DNA of 64,000 bases from NCBI GenBank assembly GCA_963576725.1, contig OY755236.1, forward strand, positions 66,699,379-66,763,378, read 5' to 3'. Below are positions 55,251 through 64,000 of the stretch, piece by piece; the first letter of the stretch is position 1; each line of letters starts with the position of its first letter. The position numbers and the translations under genes are program-made. Below the pieces are notes generated by a model. It ran no database searches and had not been told where the DNA came from. It saw nothing but the letters and a program-made list of their open reading frames with translations. Source of the DNA: Azorinus chamasolen. Lineage: Eukaryota; Mollusca; Bivalvia; Cardiida; Solecurtidae.

Positions 55251-55454
55251 AAGCAATGCGGGTTTTGGCTATGATGGGTACTGTAAAAGTATTGCATTTG
55301 ATAGGCAAACAATATTCTGATCTGATATTTTTAATATGAATATACTAAGTGTGTAAGCACGTAAATATGAGTATAGATGAATAACGTTTAACAACATTAT
55401 CCGCTTTTAAGCTAAAAGACCATGTTTTATTAAAATGTTTCAATGAATGTATAT

Positions 55455-55620
55455 CTGGGTCCATGCTTATAAAACTTTTAGTTGAGTCTGAGTTCGTTCT
55501 CAAGTTTATATTTGGCTCAAATCTGACCAATCAAAAGCTTCAGAACTCAAATCTGACCAATCAAAAGCTTCAGAACGAACTAAGACTCAACTAAAAAGCT
55601 TTATAAGCATGGACCCATAT
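55455..55620. mobile_element. Family F palindromic element, full copy
   Basis: Ends TGGGTCCATGCTTATAAAAC and 'ctttataagcatggacccat'. The arms continue with GAGTCTGAGTTCGTTCT and its complement. The right arm contains a direct duplication of 'caaatctgaccaatcaaaag'. Relative to the copy at 4518 the duplicated arm is on the other side, i.e. an inverted copy. Confidence 0.92.
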
Positions 55621-55869
55621 TCCTTCAAACATAGGTAATTTATGCTCCGTTTAACTCTCATAGCTACTATTGTCAAGCATATTTTAAAAGACTGGTTTCA
55701 GTACAAGCAATGTTTCAATTAAAGGTATTTTAGGACACGTCTTATTACTTCAAATACGACCACTGGTTACCTAGAAACGGATCGAAGAAAAAGAGCAACA
55801 CCTTGAACGACATATTATTTAAATTAAACGCCTTAAAACGTCTTATACAATCGTTAAATTTAAGTATTA
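55621..55869. other. Nothing recognised
   Basis: Spacer. Confidence 0.5.
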
Positions 55870-56000
55870 AGTGAACTCATTTAGGCTCCCTCCGCTGTTG
55901 TTCGAATCCCAGTCTGGGCAATTTGATTTTCATGTAGGGAAGCCTTCCAGATGGCTTGCAGTAGGTCGGTGTTTCTATCCGTATGTTCTTCTGTACATGC
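55870..56000 (+). repeat. tRNA-derived SINE fragment
   Basis: 'ttgttcgaatcccagtctgg' carries a B box. It is followed by 'gggaagccttccagatggct' and 'tgcagtaggtcggtgtttct', which resembles the conserved central part of bivalve tRNA-derived SINEs. The A-box half is poorly preserved. Confidence 0.75.
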
Positions 56001-56570
56001 ATTATAATTCAAACCTTGTTAGATCTAAGAAATTTATGGTCACTTGATACTACTCATATAATCCATTCCGGTATCTATGCTGTTATATAAGAAATTGGCT
56101 GCACTCATAACCGTTTCACTCAGCTGAGTACATTTATTGACATTTCAGTTGTAACCATTCTACTTCTTTTATTAATGTCAGACGATGTTTAGGAAAACAT
56201 TAACGTTTATATTTAAATATTAGAAGTATAAGAAGAAACAAGGCACCTATAAAACCTTAATTTTTGTATTACAATATCCAATGCTTTACAAAAACACACC
56301 TAGTGACTCATGTTTAGAAGACTATATTATACAGTACAGATGGTATACATGTTCTTGTGGTTTATTCTGCTACATATCAAATTATTTATTTTTTAACACA
56401 CCTTCTGAATTAGAAAGGTGAAACTGTTGAAACTCTGTGGACCTAAACTTAGGAACAAGTTCTCAAACACCATCATTGTTAAGCTGTCTTGGTAAATGTA
56501 TGGAAAGGGTATTTTACGAGTAAAAACTAAGTTTATAGTAATGAAATGACAGACACGTGAGATCTCACAT
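56001..56570. other. Nothing recognised
   Basis: AT-rich. Confidence 0.5.
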
Positions 56571-56576
56571 GCGGTG

Positions 56577-56878
56577 TGCGGTGGTCTAGTGGTAACTTGC
56601 TTGAGTACTAATCCGGAGATCCGGGGTTAAAGTCCCGGTCCCATCCGTAAATTGCAGAGACGCTTTTCGGTGTGTCCCACCCGCACCTATTCTCCACCCA
56701 GGGGTTGAAATGGGTATCTGTGAGAGTCACTAGCCGGTATTGCGGCTGCATGATTGTGCCATATGTTAGCAGTGCTCAATATTGTAGGCGAATGACTCAA
56801 TGACCAGTAGAGTAAATGTACAGTCGGCTGAGCGGTCCTTCGGACTGAAAGTAGGCTATAACTAGGTACCCTTTTTTA
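56577..56878 (+). repeat. tRNA-derived SINE, near full length (~300 bp)
   Basis: The tRNA-like head (56579-56650) has an A-box region 'ggtggtctagtggtaac', a T arm CCGGGGTTAAAGTCCCGG that pairs in its stem, and a partial acceptor stem. The body includes 'ggtgtgtcccacccgcacct', 'agtcactagccggtattgcg' and the tail 'gtacagtcggctgagcggtc' then 'ggctataactaggtaccc' and a T run. The acceptor mismatches and GTTAAAG in place of GTTCGA indicate decay, so it is not a working tRNA gene. Confidence 0.8.
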
Positions 56879-57362
56879 CGTACGACATGCCAAGCAATCA
56901 GGGTTGAATCAAGGTCTCGCTGCTGTCTATCAACTCTCACACACGCGTCACCTAATTACCAAGCCTCTTGATTAAAAAATGTATGTACATGTATGATGTT
57001 ATGTGGTATATCAAAAGCCTTTGATAGTTTGTAATTAGCAGTTCGTCATTATCTTTGATATATTACTATCTTGGATTTAAAGGTATAAATTGGATGATCG
57101 TCTGTTTTCAATAAAGTTACATCACCATCAACGGTTTAAGGTATGTTAAGAACAACTAGTTGCGTAAAAGGAAACCTCTAAAGCAGATATAGCTTATGCT
57201 CAATACTAGAATACAAATGCATTGTTTAGGACGGATGCACGCTCATTAGAAAAGAAAATATGTATGAGAAAATTAGCCCTCTGTCTGTCTGTCTATTACA
57301 TAATAACATACATATTCCGTTTTTAATCAATCATGAGGCTTGGTGATTTAGTACTCTATGAT
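56879..57362. other. Nothing recognised
   Basis: No repeat identified. Confidence 0.5.
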
Positions 57363-57790
57363 GATGCATTCTTAAACCCAGAACCGGGATAAGCTTACCA
57401 TACTCATGTATAACCGTTTCCCTGTCGTGCACTTAACGGCTTCCTTACAGTTGCTCTGACTTCAGTAAAGTCATTGAGTACATACTCGACGTCTTTTCAC
57501 AGTTGTAATGCTGTTGTAATGCTGTGTTTTACATATTGTCCTGTGTTTACCGTCTTCTATGTTGTTGGGAAGTCCGACGGGGATACCTATATTTACACTG
57601 TTTGTTAAAGTAGGTTGACTTTGAGATTAGTGTGCGGTTAGGACGTCTGTAAACCGGTTTATACCGCCTGTGGTGGTTTTGCCACTGACCGTTCCAAGGC
57701 GGTACTCTGTTTTAGTCACTCTTACTTTTATGTTTGTCTTGTGTCTTTGTATTTGTGCGTGTTTTGATGTTTGAAATGTTTATCTATTGT
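57363..57790 (+). repeat. Dispersed repeat family I
   Basis: Collinear with the copy at 48000: 'ttcttaaacccagaaccggg', 'agttgctctgacttcagtaa', 'actgaccgttccaaggcggt' and 'cttgtgtctttgtatttgtg'. Confidence 0.88.
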
Positions 57791-58307
57791 ACTTGTTCAT
57801 TTATAGATGTTTTAAGCGTTCATCTCATGTGTGTGCGTGTTATTGGGGGTGTATAAACAGTGTGTCTGGTTCTGAAAATGTGACCCTCCTAACAGAGCTA
57901 TTCAGAGCAACACCAGAATCACAAATGAAATGCGCGCTCGCACACGACCTTCATATCTTGTTCGGCACCAACAGTTTAAGGCACTACAACACTGAAAACA
58001 CTGAAAATGTTACGTAGAACCCAAAGGATGTAGAATATAAAGAAGTTCTACAAAACCGATTCAATGCACGCGAAGAGAACCCATGCACAGATACATATAT
58101 ACCATACACATATACATAAACTGTTTCCTTGCATGCTCAGCACCGTTAACATAGCTGTGCCACTAAGCCAGAACTAAAAACCATCAAAACCAACAAGCAA
58201 TATGTGACGTAAGTTTATTACATACACTATAAAGCTAGTTTAAGTTTGAACTACCGATTAATAAATGTATTTTTTTGAGTTTGTTATGCCTATTAACAAA
58301 GCGACTT
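57791..58307. other. Nothing recognised
   Basis: A 76-codon plus frame (57787-58017) starts in the family I tail and has no motif. Confidence 0.45.
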
Positions 58308-58430
58308 AAAGGTTTATTAAAAGTACAAAAATGAGTCATGCAGGAAACACCACATACAGAACAAACAGTCGCCCGAACAGCAACACAAGGAAACAGCAAA
58401 TGTACATAACTAAGCCCATTAATTAAGGTA
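58308..58430 (-). repeat. Family I-related fragment
   Basis: 'gagtcatgcaggaaacacca' and 'cgcccgaacagcaacacaag' parallel 20530-20590 ('gagtaatgcaggaatctcaa', 'cacccggacagcaccatgac'). Confidence 0.65.
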
Positions 58431-59079
58431 TTCTTATGTTTGTAATGTCCATTAATAAAGCTATTTTAGGGTTATTAAGCCCTAAGTGTGTTTTGCCCAT
58501 AAATAAAGTATAACACAGATGTATGGCAATTATTCAAAAGTCCATGTTCCAATTTTCATAGCACAAACAGCCGGTTTGGAAAAAACAGATCCCAATGGAT
58601 TTATGTTAAGAATGCTAGCTGTAGTAAACACTGATTGAGAGCATTCACATGAAGTATTTATGCTGCATGAGTGACTATGTGCGAAACCATTTTTTTTATT
58701 CTGTGCAACACAACTGAATTCCTATTTCCAATGACTCTCTGGAGATCCACAGTAGCACGTAATACGAATTTACGTACTTTACATTAATCATGTTGGTATC
58801 CAATGATACATTTTAATATTCTAATTTACAAAACGGTAAACGGTATTTTCAGATAGTTGTTTCTGACAGGTTAAAGATTATTGTCCAGTAGAGGTGCACT
58901 GTCCACTACTTGATAGCATCGGGTGTATTGAGGAATCAGGATATATATATATATATACATTACATTATTTGCAAGTGTAGTTCATTTTTAAATGATCCTT
59001 AAATAATTCTTAGCAGTAATTAATCAATAAACGTGTTAAAGATGTCCTCTTATAGCAGGCCATGTGGTCAATACTACAA
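58431..59079. other. Mostly unrecognised; (AT)n at 58941-58959
   Basis: A short AT dinucleotide run is the only repeat seen. Confidence 0.5.
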
Positions 59080-59560
59080 ACTTGGCGTGTCTGATGGGCT
59101 CTGCCGCCGGTAACGTAGATGTAGTATCCTGTTTTTCAATAAATGAAGTTATGTGTTAGCAGTGCGTGGCAGTGTCCTGTAAAACTTTAACGATGAGTTG
59201 GCTACATAGTTGGTTGTATCCCAATTAACTATATGTGTTAGCCCACGCTAATTTGTTAACTGTACTTTGTTAGCACTTCCTGGCGTTGTCCCCGTAAAAC
59301 TTTAACTACGAGTTGGCTACATGGTTGGCTGTAAACCAATAAACGCTATGTGTTAGCTTACGCTATTTGTTATCTGTGCTTTTCTGTATGCTATAAATAA
59401 AAACTATGTGTTAGCTATGGGGTCGACTTTGTGCCTACTTATCCACATGCTATGTGTTAGCATATATGTGCTGCTAAGTTAATAGATGCGTACATTTAAA
59501 ACGACACCATGGGTTAGCGGCTAGGTACATGTGCATAAGATAATGGATGTGTGCCTTTAG
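59080..59560. repeat. Diverged repeats with 'ctatgtgttagc' motif
   Basis: Two clear ~115-bp units ('ctgtaaaactttaacgatga', 'gttggctacatagttggttg' near 59180 and again near 59290), then shorter variants of 'aactatgtgttagct'. Confidence 0.8.
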
Positions 59561-59844
59561 ACAGTATGGGTGTTATCAGTCATTTGTGACGATGCCCATT
59601 TACTAGCTCTAGAATGTATGAGGAAGAACTGTTGTTATATGAACTGACACTGTTTAAGTGAAATGTCATTAACTTGTAGTTTTTCATCTAATTTATATTT
59701 ATTTGTTTGTGTATAATGTTTGGAGTGTGCGGCTGGAAGTTGTTGTTTCAGTGTGAAATTTTATGAAGATTCCTATAGTGTTACCTCTAAATAAAAGCTT
59801 AATATATGACCTAGCTACTTTAAAATATAAGAAACCTTGACATG

Positions 59845-60285
59845 AATATATAAATGTTCCCCGTACATATTCAGACTTTGCGACGTATGAACATATAGAA
59901 AATCGTAAATAACATGTACAGACAGCGTTGTCAAACTGACTTTGTGATGTATGTACATACAGAAAATCGTACATAATCTGTATATACAGCGGCGTCGAAC
60001 TTATTCCGTGATGAATGTCCATATAGACAACGTACATAACATGTCAAGAAAGCGGTGTTGAACATACTTTGTGATGTATGTACATATAGCAATTCGTACA
60101 TTACACAGCAGTGCCGAACTGACTTTGTGACGTATCTACATAACATATACAGACAGGGGTGTCGAACAGACATTGTGACGTATCTACATATACACAACAA
60201 TAAATAACATGTATAGACACCGATCTCGAACTAACTTTGGGTCGTATCTACATATAGACAATCGTATATAACATGTACAATGTTG
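59845..60285. repeat. 64-bp tandem array, about 6.5 units
   Basis: The unit is 'gactttgtgatgtatgtaca', 'tatagaaaatcgtacataac', 'atgtacagacagcggtgtcg', 'aact'. Starts near 59874, 59938, 60001 and 60066. The 112- and 89-codon minus frames run through it. Confidence 0.92.
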
Positions 60286-60661
60286 ACGGAGAACTGTTGA
60301 AAAATACGCCCGACTTACTATATATATATAAAAATAATGTTTATATCTTCCAATAATCGAATGTGAATCAATGGGGTGAAAATAAATGATGATAAATATT
60401 AAACTAAACTCACTTTATTACAGGTACATGTAACTTGTTGCAATTTCCACGTTTGTAAGGTTTACACTAAACGTTTGCCGCGAGCATGGTTTGCTATTAA
60501 AACTCCGCCTATTTAGCTGCATTCGATTGCGTGTTAAATACCATTCTGATTTGAAATCGCCCGCGCTCTTACAGTAATGGACCTATTTTGAATCATTTTC
60601 GATCTGTTGTTCTTCGGACACCAACTGTTTTTGAAATGACGACTTTAAATATATTCTTACA
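60286..60661. other. Nothing recognised apart from a short (TA)n
   Basis: AT run at about 60318-60334. Confidence 0.5.
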
Positions 60662-60846
60662 AAGCTACAGATAAGGGTACGTACACAAATACTAAAATCG
60701 TTTTTTCTCCACCAAACCATATGGTGTGACCACTCTTTAGAATTGTCTCTTCAAGACGATAAAGAGTGGTCACAACATAGGGTTTGGTGGTGAAATAAAG
60801 AAATTTTTCTTGAAATGTTTTGATCTACGCATCATATCTGGACCTG
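60662..60846. mobile_element. Family E palindromic MITE, complete
   Basis: Left 'ctacagataagggtacgtac', palindrome about 60706-60792 ('tctccaccaaaccatatggt' / 'acatagggtttggtggtgaa') with the centre TCTCTTCAAGACGAT. Right 'ttcttgaaatgttttgatct' and 'atcatatctggacct'. The outer ends are imperfectly inverted. Confidence 0.9.
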
Positions 60847-60876
60847 CATTCTTAGATGTCCTTCCAGGGTATGTTT

Positions 60877-61362
60877 ATTTATTACCAGTCAGAGTAAATC
60901 CTTGGAATGTGATTGGTCAGTTTGCCAAAAACTGCCGGGGTGTACAGTACCGTATTCAGCGGTTTCCACGGAGAATACAGAATTATTCAAATTTGACGCG
61001 TGACGTCATTCGTTTTGTTTTTATTTTTAGCGTCGATTCGAAATTTCATATCGTCCTTACTCCAATAATTCTGGATGGATTACGACCAAATAATTGATAA
61101 TAAACGTAAAAAACTGTACCTCGTACGTTCCTCAATTTAACACTATCAACTTATCAGTACAACGTGTTAACTACCGTTAATGTTTACAAGTGAAGTTCCA
61201 ATTCCTCTTTCGAAATTGCTCTGAGACGACGTCATATTTGCTATGTGATGACGCCATGTTTTCTTTGTCATGTCGTCATACAATTAGAGATCTAATGTCA
61301 GCAAATTAAGAGTTGTTCGTTTCTTAATTAGGTAAATCGGATCTCTGACTGGTAATAAATTC
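60877..61362. mobile_element. Possible ~486-bp element bounded by inverted repeats
   Basis: 'tttattaccagtcagag' at 60878 is the exact complement of 'ctctgactggtaataaa' at 61344-61360, with further weaker pairing inside ('taaatcc' / 'ggtaaatcgga'). The interior contains CRE-like TGACGTCA at about 61013 and further ACGTCAT sites at 61216-61240. A 95-codon frame (60810-61097) crosses its left boundary, so it is not taken as a gene. Class unknown. Confidence 0.5.
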
Positions 61363-61363
61363 G

Positions 61364-61500
61364 TTACACGGTAATTTGGCAGGGTGTACGGGCTGGTATG
61401 ACCGGGTTAGACCACGTATTTCCTTCGGCTAACGCCTCAGGAAATACGAAATCTAACCCGGTCATACCAGCCCGTACACCCTGCTAAATAACCGTGTAAC
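61364..61500. repeat. 137-bp hairpin, ~48-bp arms
   Basis: 'gttacacggtaatttggcag' and 'ggtgtacgggctggtatgac', then CGGGTTAG, are inverted in 61453-61500 with about two mismatches. Inside lies a second stem CGTATTTCC / GGAAATACG. The loop is TTCGGCTAACGCCTCA. Confidence 0.95.
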
Positions 61501-61552
61501 TAATAGTATTCAAATTATGGGCAACAATCGCGGATCTTAACTTCGTTAAAGT

Positions 61553-61625
61553 AAAGTAAAGTACCTAGTTATAGTCTACTTTTAGTCCGAATGACCGCTC
61601 AGCCGACTGTACATTTTACATATAA
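61553..61625 (-). repeat. SINE tail fragment
   Basis: The reverse complement matches the tail of the SINE at 56577: 'gtacagtcggctgagcggtc' and 'gactataactaggtac'. Confidence 0.85.
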
Positions 61626-62573
61626 CATAGTCATTTTTGTAAGCCCTAAGAATACGTCTTCAACTTTTTTACACAGTGAAGAAATTATGGAATTTATAAC
61701 ATATAGCTAATTTAAACATTCTCTCTTTGGGTCGTTGCAAGTGTAGGGATACATGTTATCCCCGTGCATGCCGCGCGAAGATTTTACAAACCATAGTAGC
61801 TTGAAATATGGAGCAAGGGCGTCTAAGCAGAGCTTCATTGTACAATTCGAGCACAGCTCTGTTGTTCGTCATCAGAAATACATGCCGATGTGCAGAAAGT
61901 TAATGGATATGATGCTTTCAAGTATAATATATTTTGTAAATTAGTGCAGGGCTTTAGTAAGGAGTTTCAGTAGGGAGTCACTTGAAAATGACCCTGGGGG
62001 AGATGAATATGTTTCAGTTATCACGGAGAAGAATGTTGCCCTAGTGAAATAATTTATTAATGAGTTTGCACATGTACAATTCAAGAGATAGCATACATAG
62101 CTTGCATTAATTCATCAAATATTTTGAAGATACTACGTAAACGACTTTAGCTTCGGAATGTATGCGCATCATGGATCGCCCATTTTCTCACTGATGAACA
62201 GAGACAAACTAGGGTTACATCTGCGTCACACATGCGGCAAATATATTACAAATGAGATCAACGTAATTTAGAAGAAATAGAAATTACGTTGAAACATAGG
62301 ATTGTGTATCTATACTTTATTTTTCAAAATAGTACGATATACATATAATGATTATGTTCGATTCGATTATGTTCTAAAAGCTGGACGTAGTTTAACCAAC
62401 TTTTGTAGACATTTGTGAAACATGTCTGTACTAACTCTCTTACAGGAAAGGTAAGAATATTTTTGCAAACAAATAATATGTTTTTATATATTAAATAGAT
62501 AGTATAAACGTATCTCCAAAGTGGATGCATTTACGAAGGACGTAATCTCAATGGTAGACTTATTTATAACCAG
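61626..62573. other. Nothing recognised
   Basis: Open frames of at most 68 codons, no motif. Confidence 0.45.
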
Positions 62574-62757
62574 AGCCACAGAAAGGTGCGTACCCAAATA
62601 CTAAAATCACCATTTCTCCACCAAACCCTATACTATGACTACTCTTAAGAATTGTCTCGAAGAGGCAATTCCTAAAGAGTCGTCACAGTATACGGTTTGG
62701 TGGAGAACTAAGGAGCTATTGTTAAAATATTCAAATTTACGCAATTATCTGGACCTA
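62574..62757. mobile_element. Family E palindromic MITE, complete
   Basis: 'cacagaaaggtgcgtaccca' left end. The arms 'tctccaccaaaccctatact' and 'agtatacggtttggtggaga' meet at GTCTCGAAGAGGC. Right end 'caattatctggacct'. Confidence 0.9.
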
Positions 62758-62879
62758 GCCATGAAAACATAATACCTGTACCCCATGTGTTGTCCAAATT
62801 AAAAAACACGGGGTTTACCGTTTAATATACACCAGTTGGCACGATAGTTTACCTGATGAGTTCTCCCCGAAATGCAATA

Positions 62880-63545
62880 TGGAGGTAATGCCCGATTATA
62901 CCCCTTGATCATTTTTCAATTTTTATTAAACCCGTTTACGGAGGGAGGAAATTAGATATTTGTATTTTGCCAGTTCTGTCGTACCCCAATTGACTTCTCC
63001 ACAGCTTCTCTGACCTCTGAATAGTCATCGAGTACATGTCTACGATGTCAAGTATATTCTCAAACAAATCAGTTGAGCATGTTTAATATCCACTAGTATT
63101 TGTATCTTCTTGCGATTTATTTTTTATAAAATGTCGGTGTAGAAGTGTTTCATATAGTTTTCCCGTACTTTTAAATTATGACGTCATTTAAATGATGACG
63201 TCGCGTGTTTACCTCTAACGTTTATTTTCAAATCATTTCATTTCAGACATCGTTATGCATGTTGTGGAGTTGTCTGGAGGGGGAATTTTATTTACATTTA
63301 GACTTTGGTGAAAGTGGGATAAGGACGAGGTTGGGTACCCGTAAACCAGGTTTAAGTCCCCCAGTAGCTTATTTTGGTTACTGGCCGTTCCAAGGCGGTA
63401 CTCCTGCTTCCAGCCTATGGTCAATTTTGTTGTTTAATATGCTTAATGTTTAATGTTTTTCGTCTTGATATGCGTCCTGTTATGTTTTGTCTTGTGGCTT
63501 TGCCGTTTCTTGTTTGATGGTGTTTGGTGCGGTGTCATTTCGTGT
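62880..63545 (+). repeat. Dispersed repeat family I, divergent copy
   Basis: 'cttctctgacctctgaatag' then 'tcatcgagtacatg' parallels the front of family I. 'ctggccgttccaaggcggta' at about 63382 is its motif, and 'gttttgtcttgtggctttg' its tail. The middle differs and resembles 35066-35300. Confidence 0.7.
63179..63203. promoter_or_regulatory. CRE-like palindrome pair
   Basis: TGACGTCATTTAAATGATGA followed by CGTC gives two ACGTCA/TGACGT sites in inverted arrangement. Binding of CREB/ATF-type factors is only inferred from the consensus; there is no gene next to it. Confidence 0.35.
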
Positions 63546-63670
63546 GTGGCTCTCCCTGTTTGACTATTTTTCCATATTTATATGGAAAACCATCGTAAAA
63601 ATCTGAATTTCGAGTATGTATAGATTTATGACAAAAATTTGCGCAATTTGACCTATATAGGTCCCTAACC

Positions 63671-63850
63671 TTTAACCTGTTGTCGGTGGATCCATGATTA
63701 CCTTTGCAAACAGTTTGGATCAAGATAAAGCGCAGAGTAACGCAATCCCTCATCAGTATCCAAAGAGTGTCACTCTGATTGTATTTTGATAGACAAGCTG
63801 ATTATAGTTTGAATGTTGAAAATGTGATGAGTGAATAATTATATATGATT
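63671..63850 (+). mobile_element. Family B MITE, decayed
   Basis: Begins TTTAACCTGTTGTCGGTGG. The palindrome arms 'gcaaacagtttggatcaaga' and 'ccctcatcagtatccaaaga' surround GAGTAACGC. The right flank 'gatagacaagctgattatag' parallels the copy at 16053. Confidence 0.8.
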
Positions 63851-64000
63851 TTTTCGGCACTCTGACAGTTGATTTAGCATATTCAGTGGGGCAACAAACT
63901 AGCAATACAGTCGGTGAAGGAATAGGCAAAATTAAATAAATGCGTATAAATCGATGTGAATTAAGCTATCGACAGTTTGTTTGAACGTTTAAATAAACGA

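Noticed and set aside
56579..56650. Functional tRNA gene
   Set aside because: The acceptor stem has mismatches, the T loop lacks the GTTCGA form, and a SINE body with a tail follows directly.
59699..60200. 112- and 89-codon minus-strand frames
   Set aside because: Products of the 64-bp tandem array with Tyr/Val/Cys-rich repeated segments.
60810..61097. 95-codon plus-strand frame
   Set aside because: It begins in the right end of an E MITE and crosses the boundary of another inverted-repeat segment.

Overview
This window reads as non-coding eukaryotic DNA from a bivalve mollusc, probably a heterodont (venerid-like) clam; species is not resolved. The organism call rests on AT-rich composition and on several dispersed repeats I know from bivalve genomes. 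These are the 'aacaagagggcc...ctcacctgagcta' element at 45443-46065, the 'caagagcaccgc...gggcgtataaaa' element at 12137-12413, GTCC/GGAC-rich elements, the 'ccccaaaggaagttgggg' element near 51621, and tRNA-derived SINE pieces. I found no convincing protein-coding gene. The longest open frames (185, 162, 126 and 112 codons) are explained by tandem repeats, or overlap each other with no recognisable domain. The window is best read as intergenic or large-intron sequence.

Most of what can be annotated is repeats. Seven short families, labelled A to G here, carry a large internal palindrome (hairpin-forming MITEs, i.e. miniature non-autonomous DNA transposons). Families A, B, D and G end in TTAA followed by CCC(T/A)T-like termini, as expected of piggyBac-like non-autonomous elements. 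Family C ends in TA-CAGTAAAACCTC, as expected of a pogo/Tigger-like (Tc1/mariner superfamily) MITE. Families E and F are hairpin elements of unclear class. Two insertions can be read directly: a D element sits in a TTAA inside a C element (27166-27392), and a G element sits in a TTAA inside an E element (54911-55115). In the second case a related E copy at 2759 shows the empty site.

Families A, C and D differ in their termini and arms but share the palindromic core GCTCCTATAGGAGC. This is the most unusual signal in the window.

The rest is tandem arrays: a 72-bp array at 3525-4022 that grew inside an A element, a 50-bp array with higher-order structure at 10885-12090, an AT-rich ~23-bp array at 18186-18506, ~63-bp at 29035-29625, ~165-bp at 31840-33190, ~170-bp at 42855-43640, a nearly uniform 88-bp array at 50122-50643, ~120-bp at 52195-52860, ~58-bp at 53935-54350, and 64-bp at 59845-60285. 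There is also a 409-bp tandem duplication whose second copy has lost the tip of a hairpin (30203-30990).

The only protein-like remnant is a decayed non-LTR retrotransposon endonuclease fragment on the minus strand at 49760-50022. A dispersed repeat with the motif GACCGTTCCAAGG (family I) occurs four times with the motif and twice as related pieces; family J occurs three times plus one short end. SINE or tRNA-like fragments occur at six places. Stretches listed as empty hold AT-rich sequence in which I recognised nothing.
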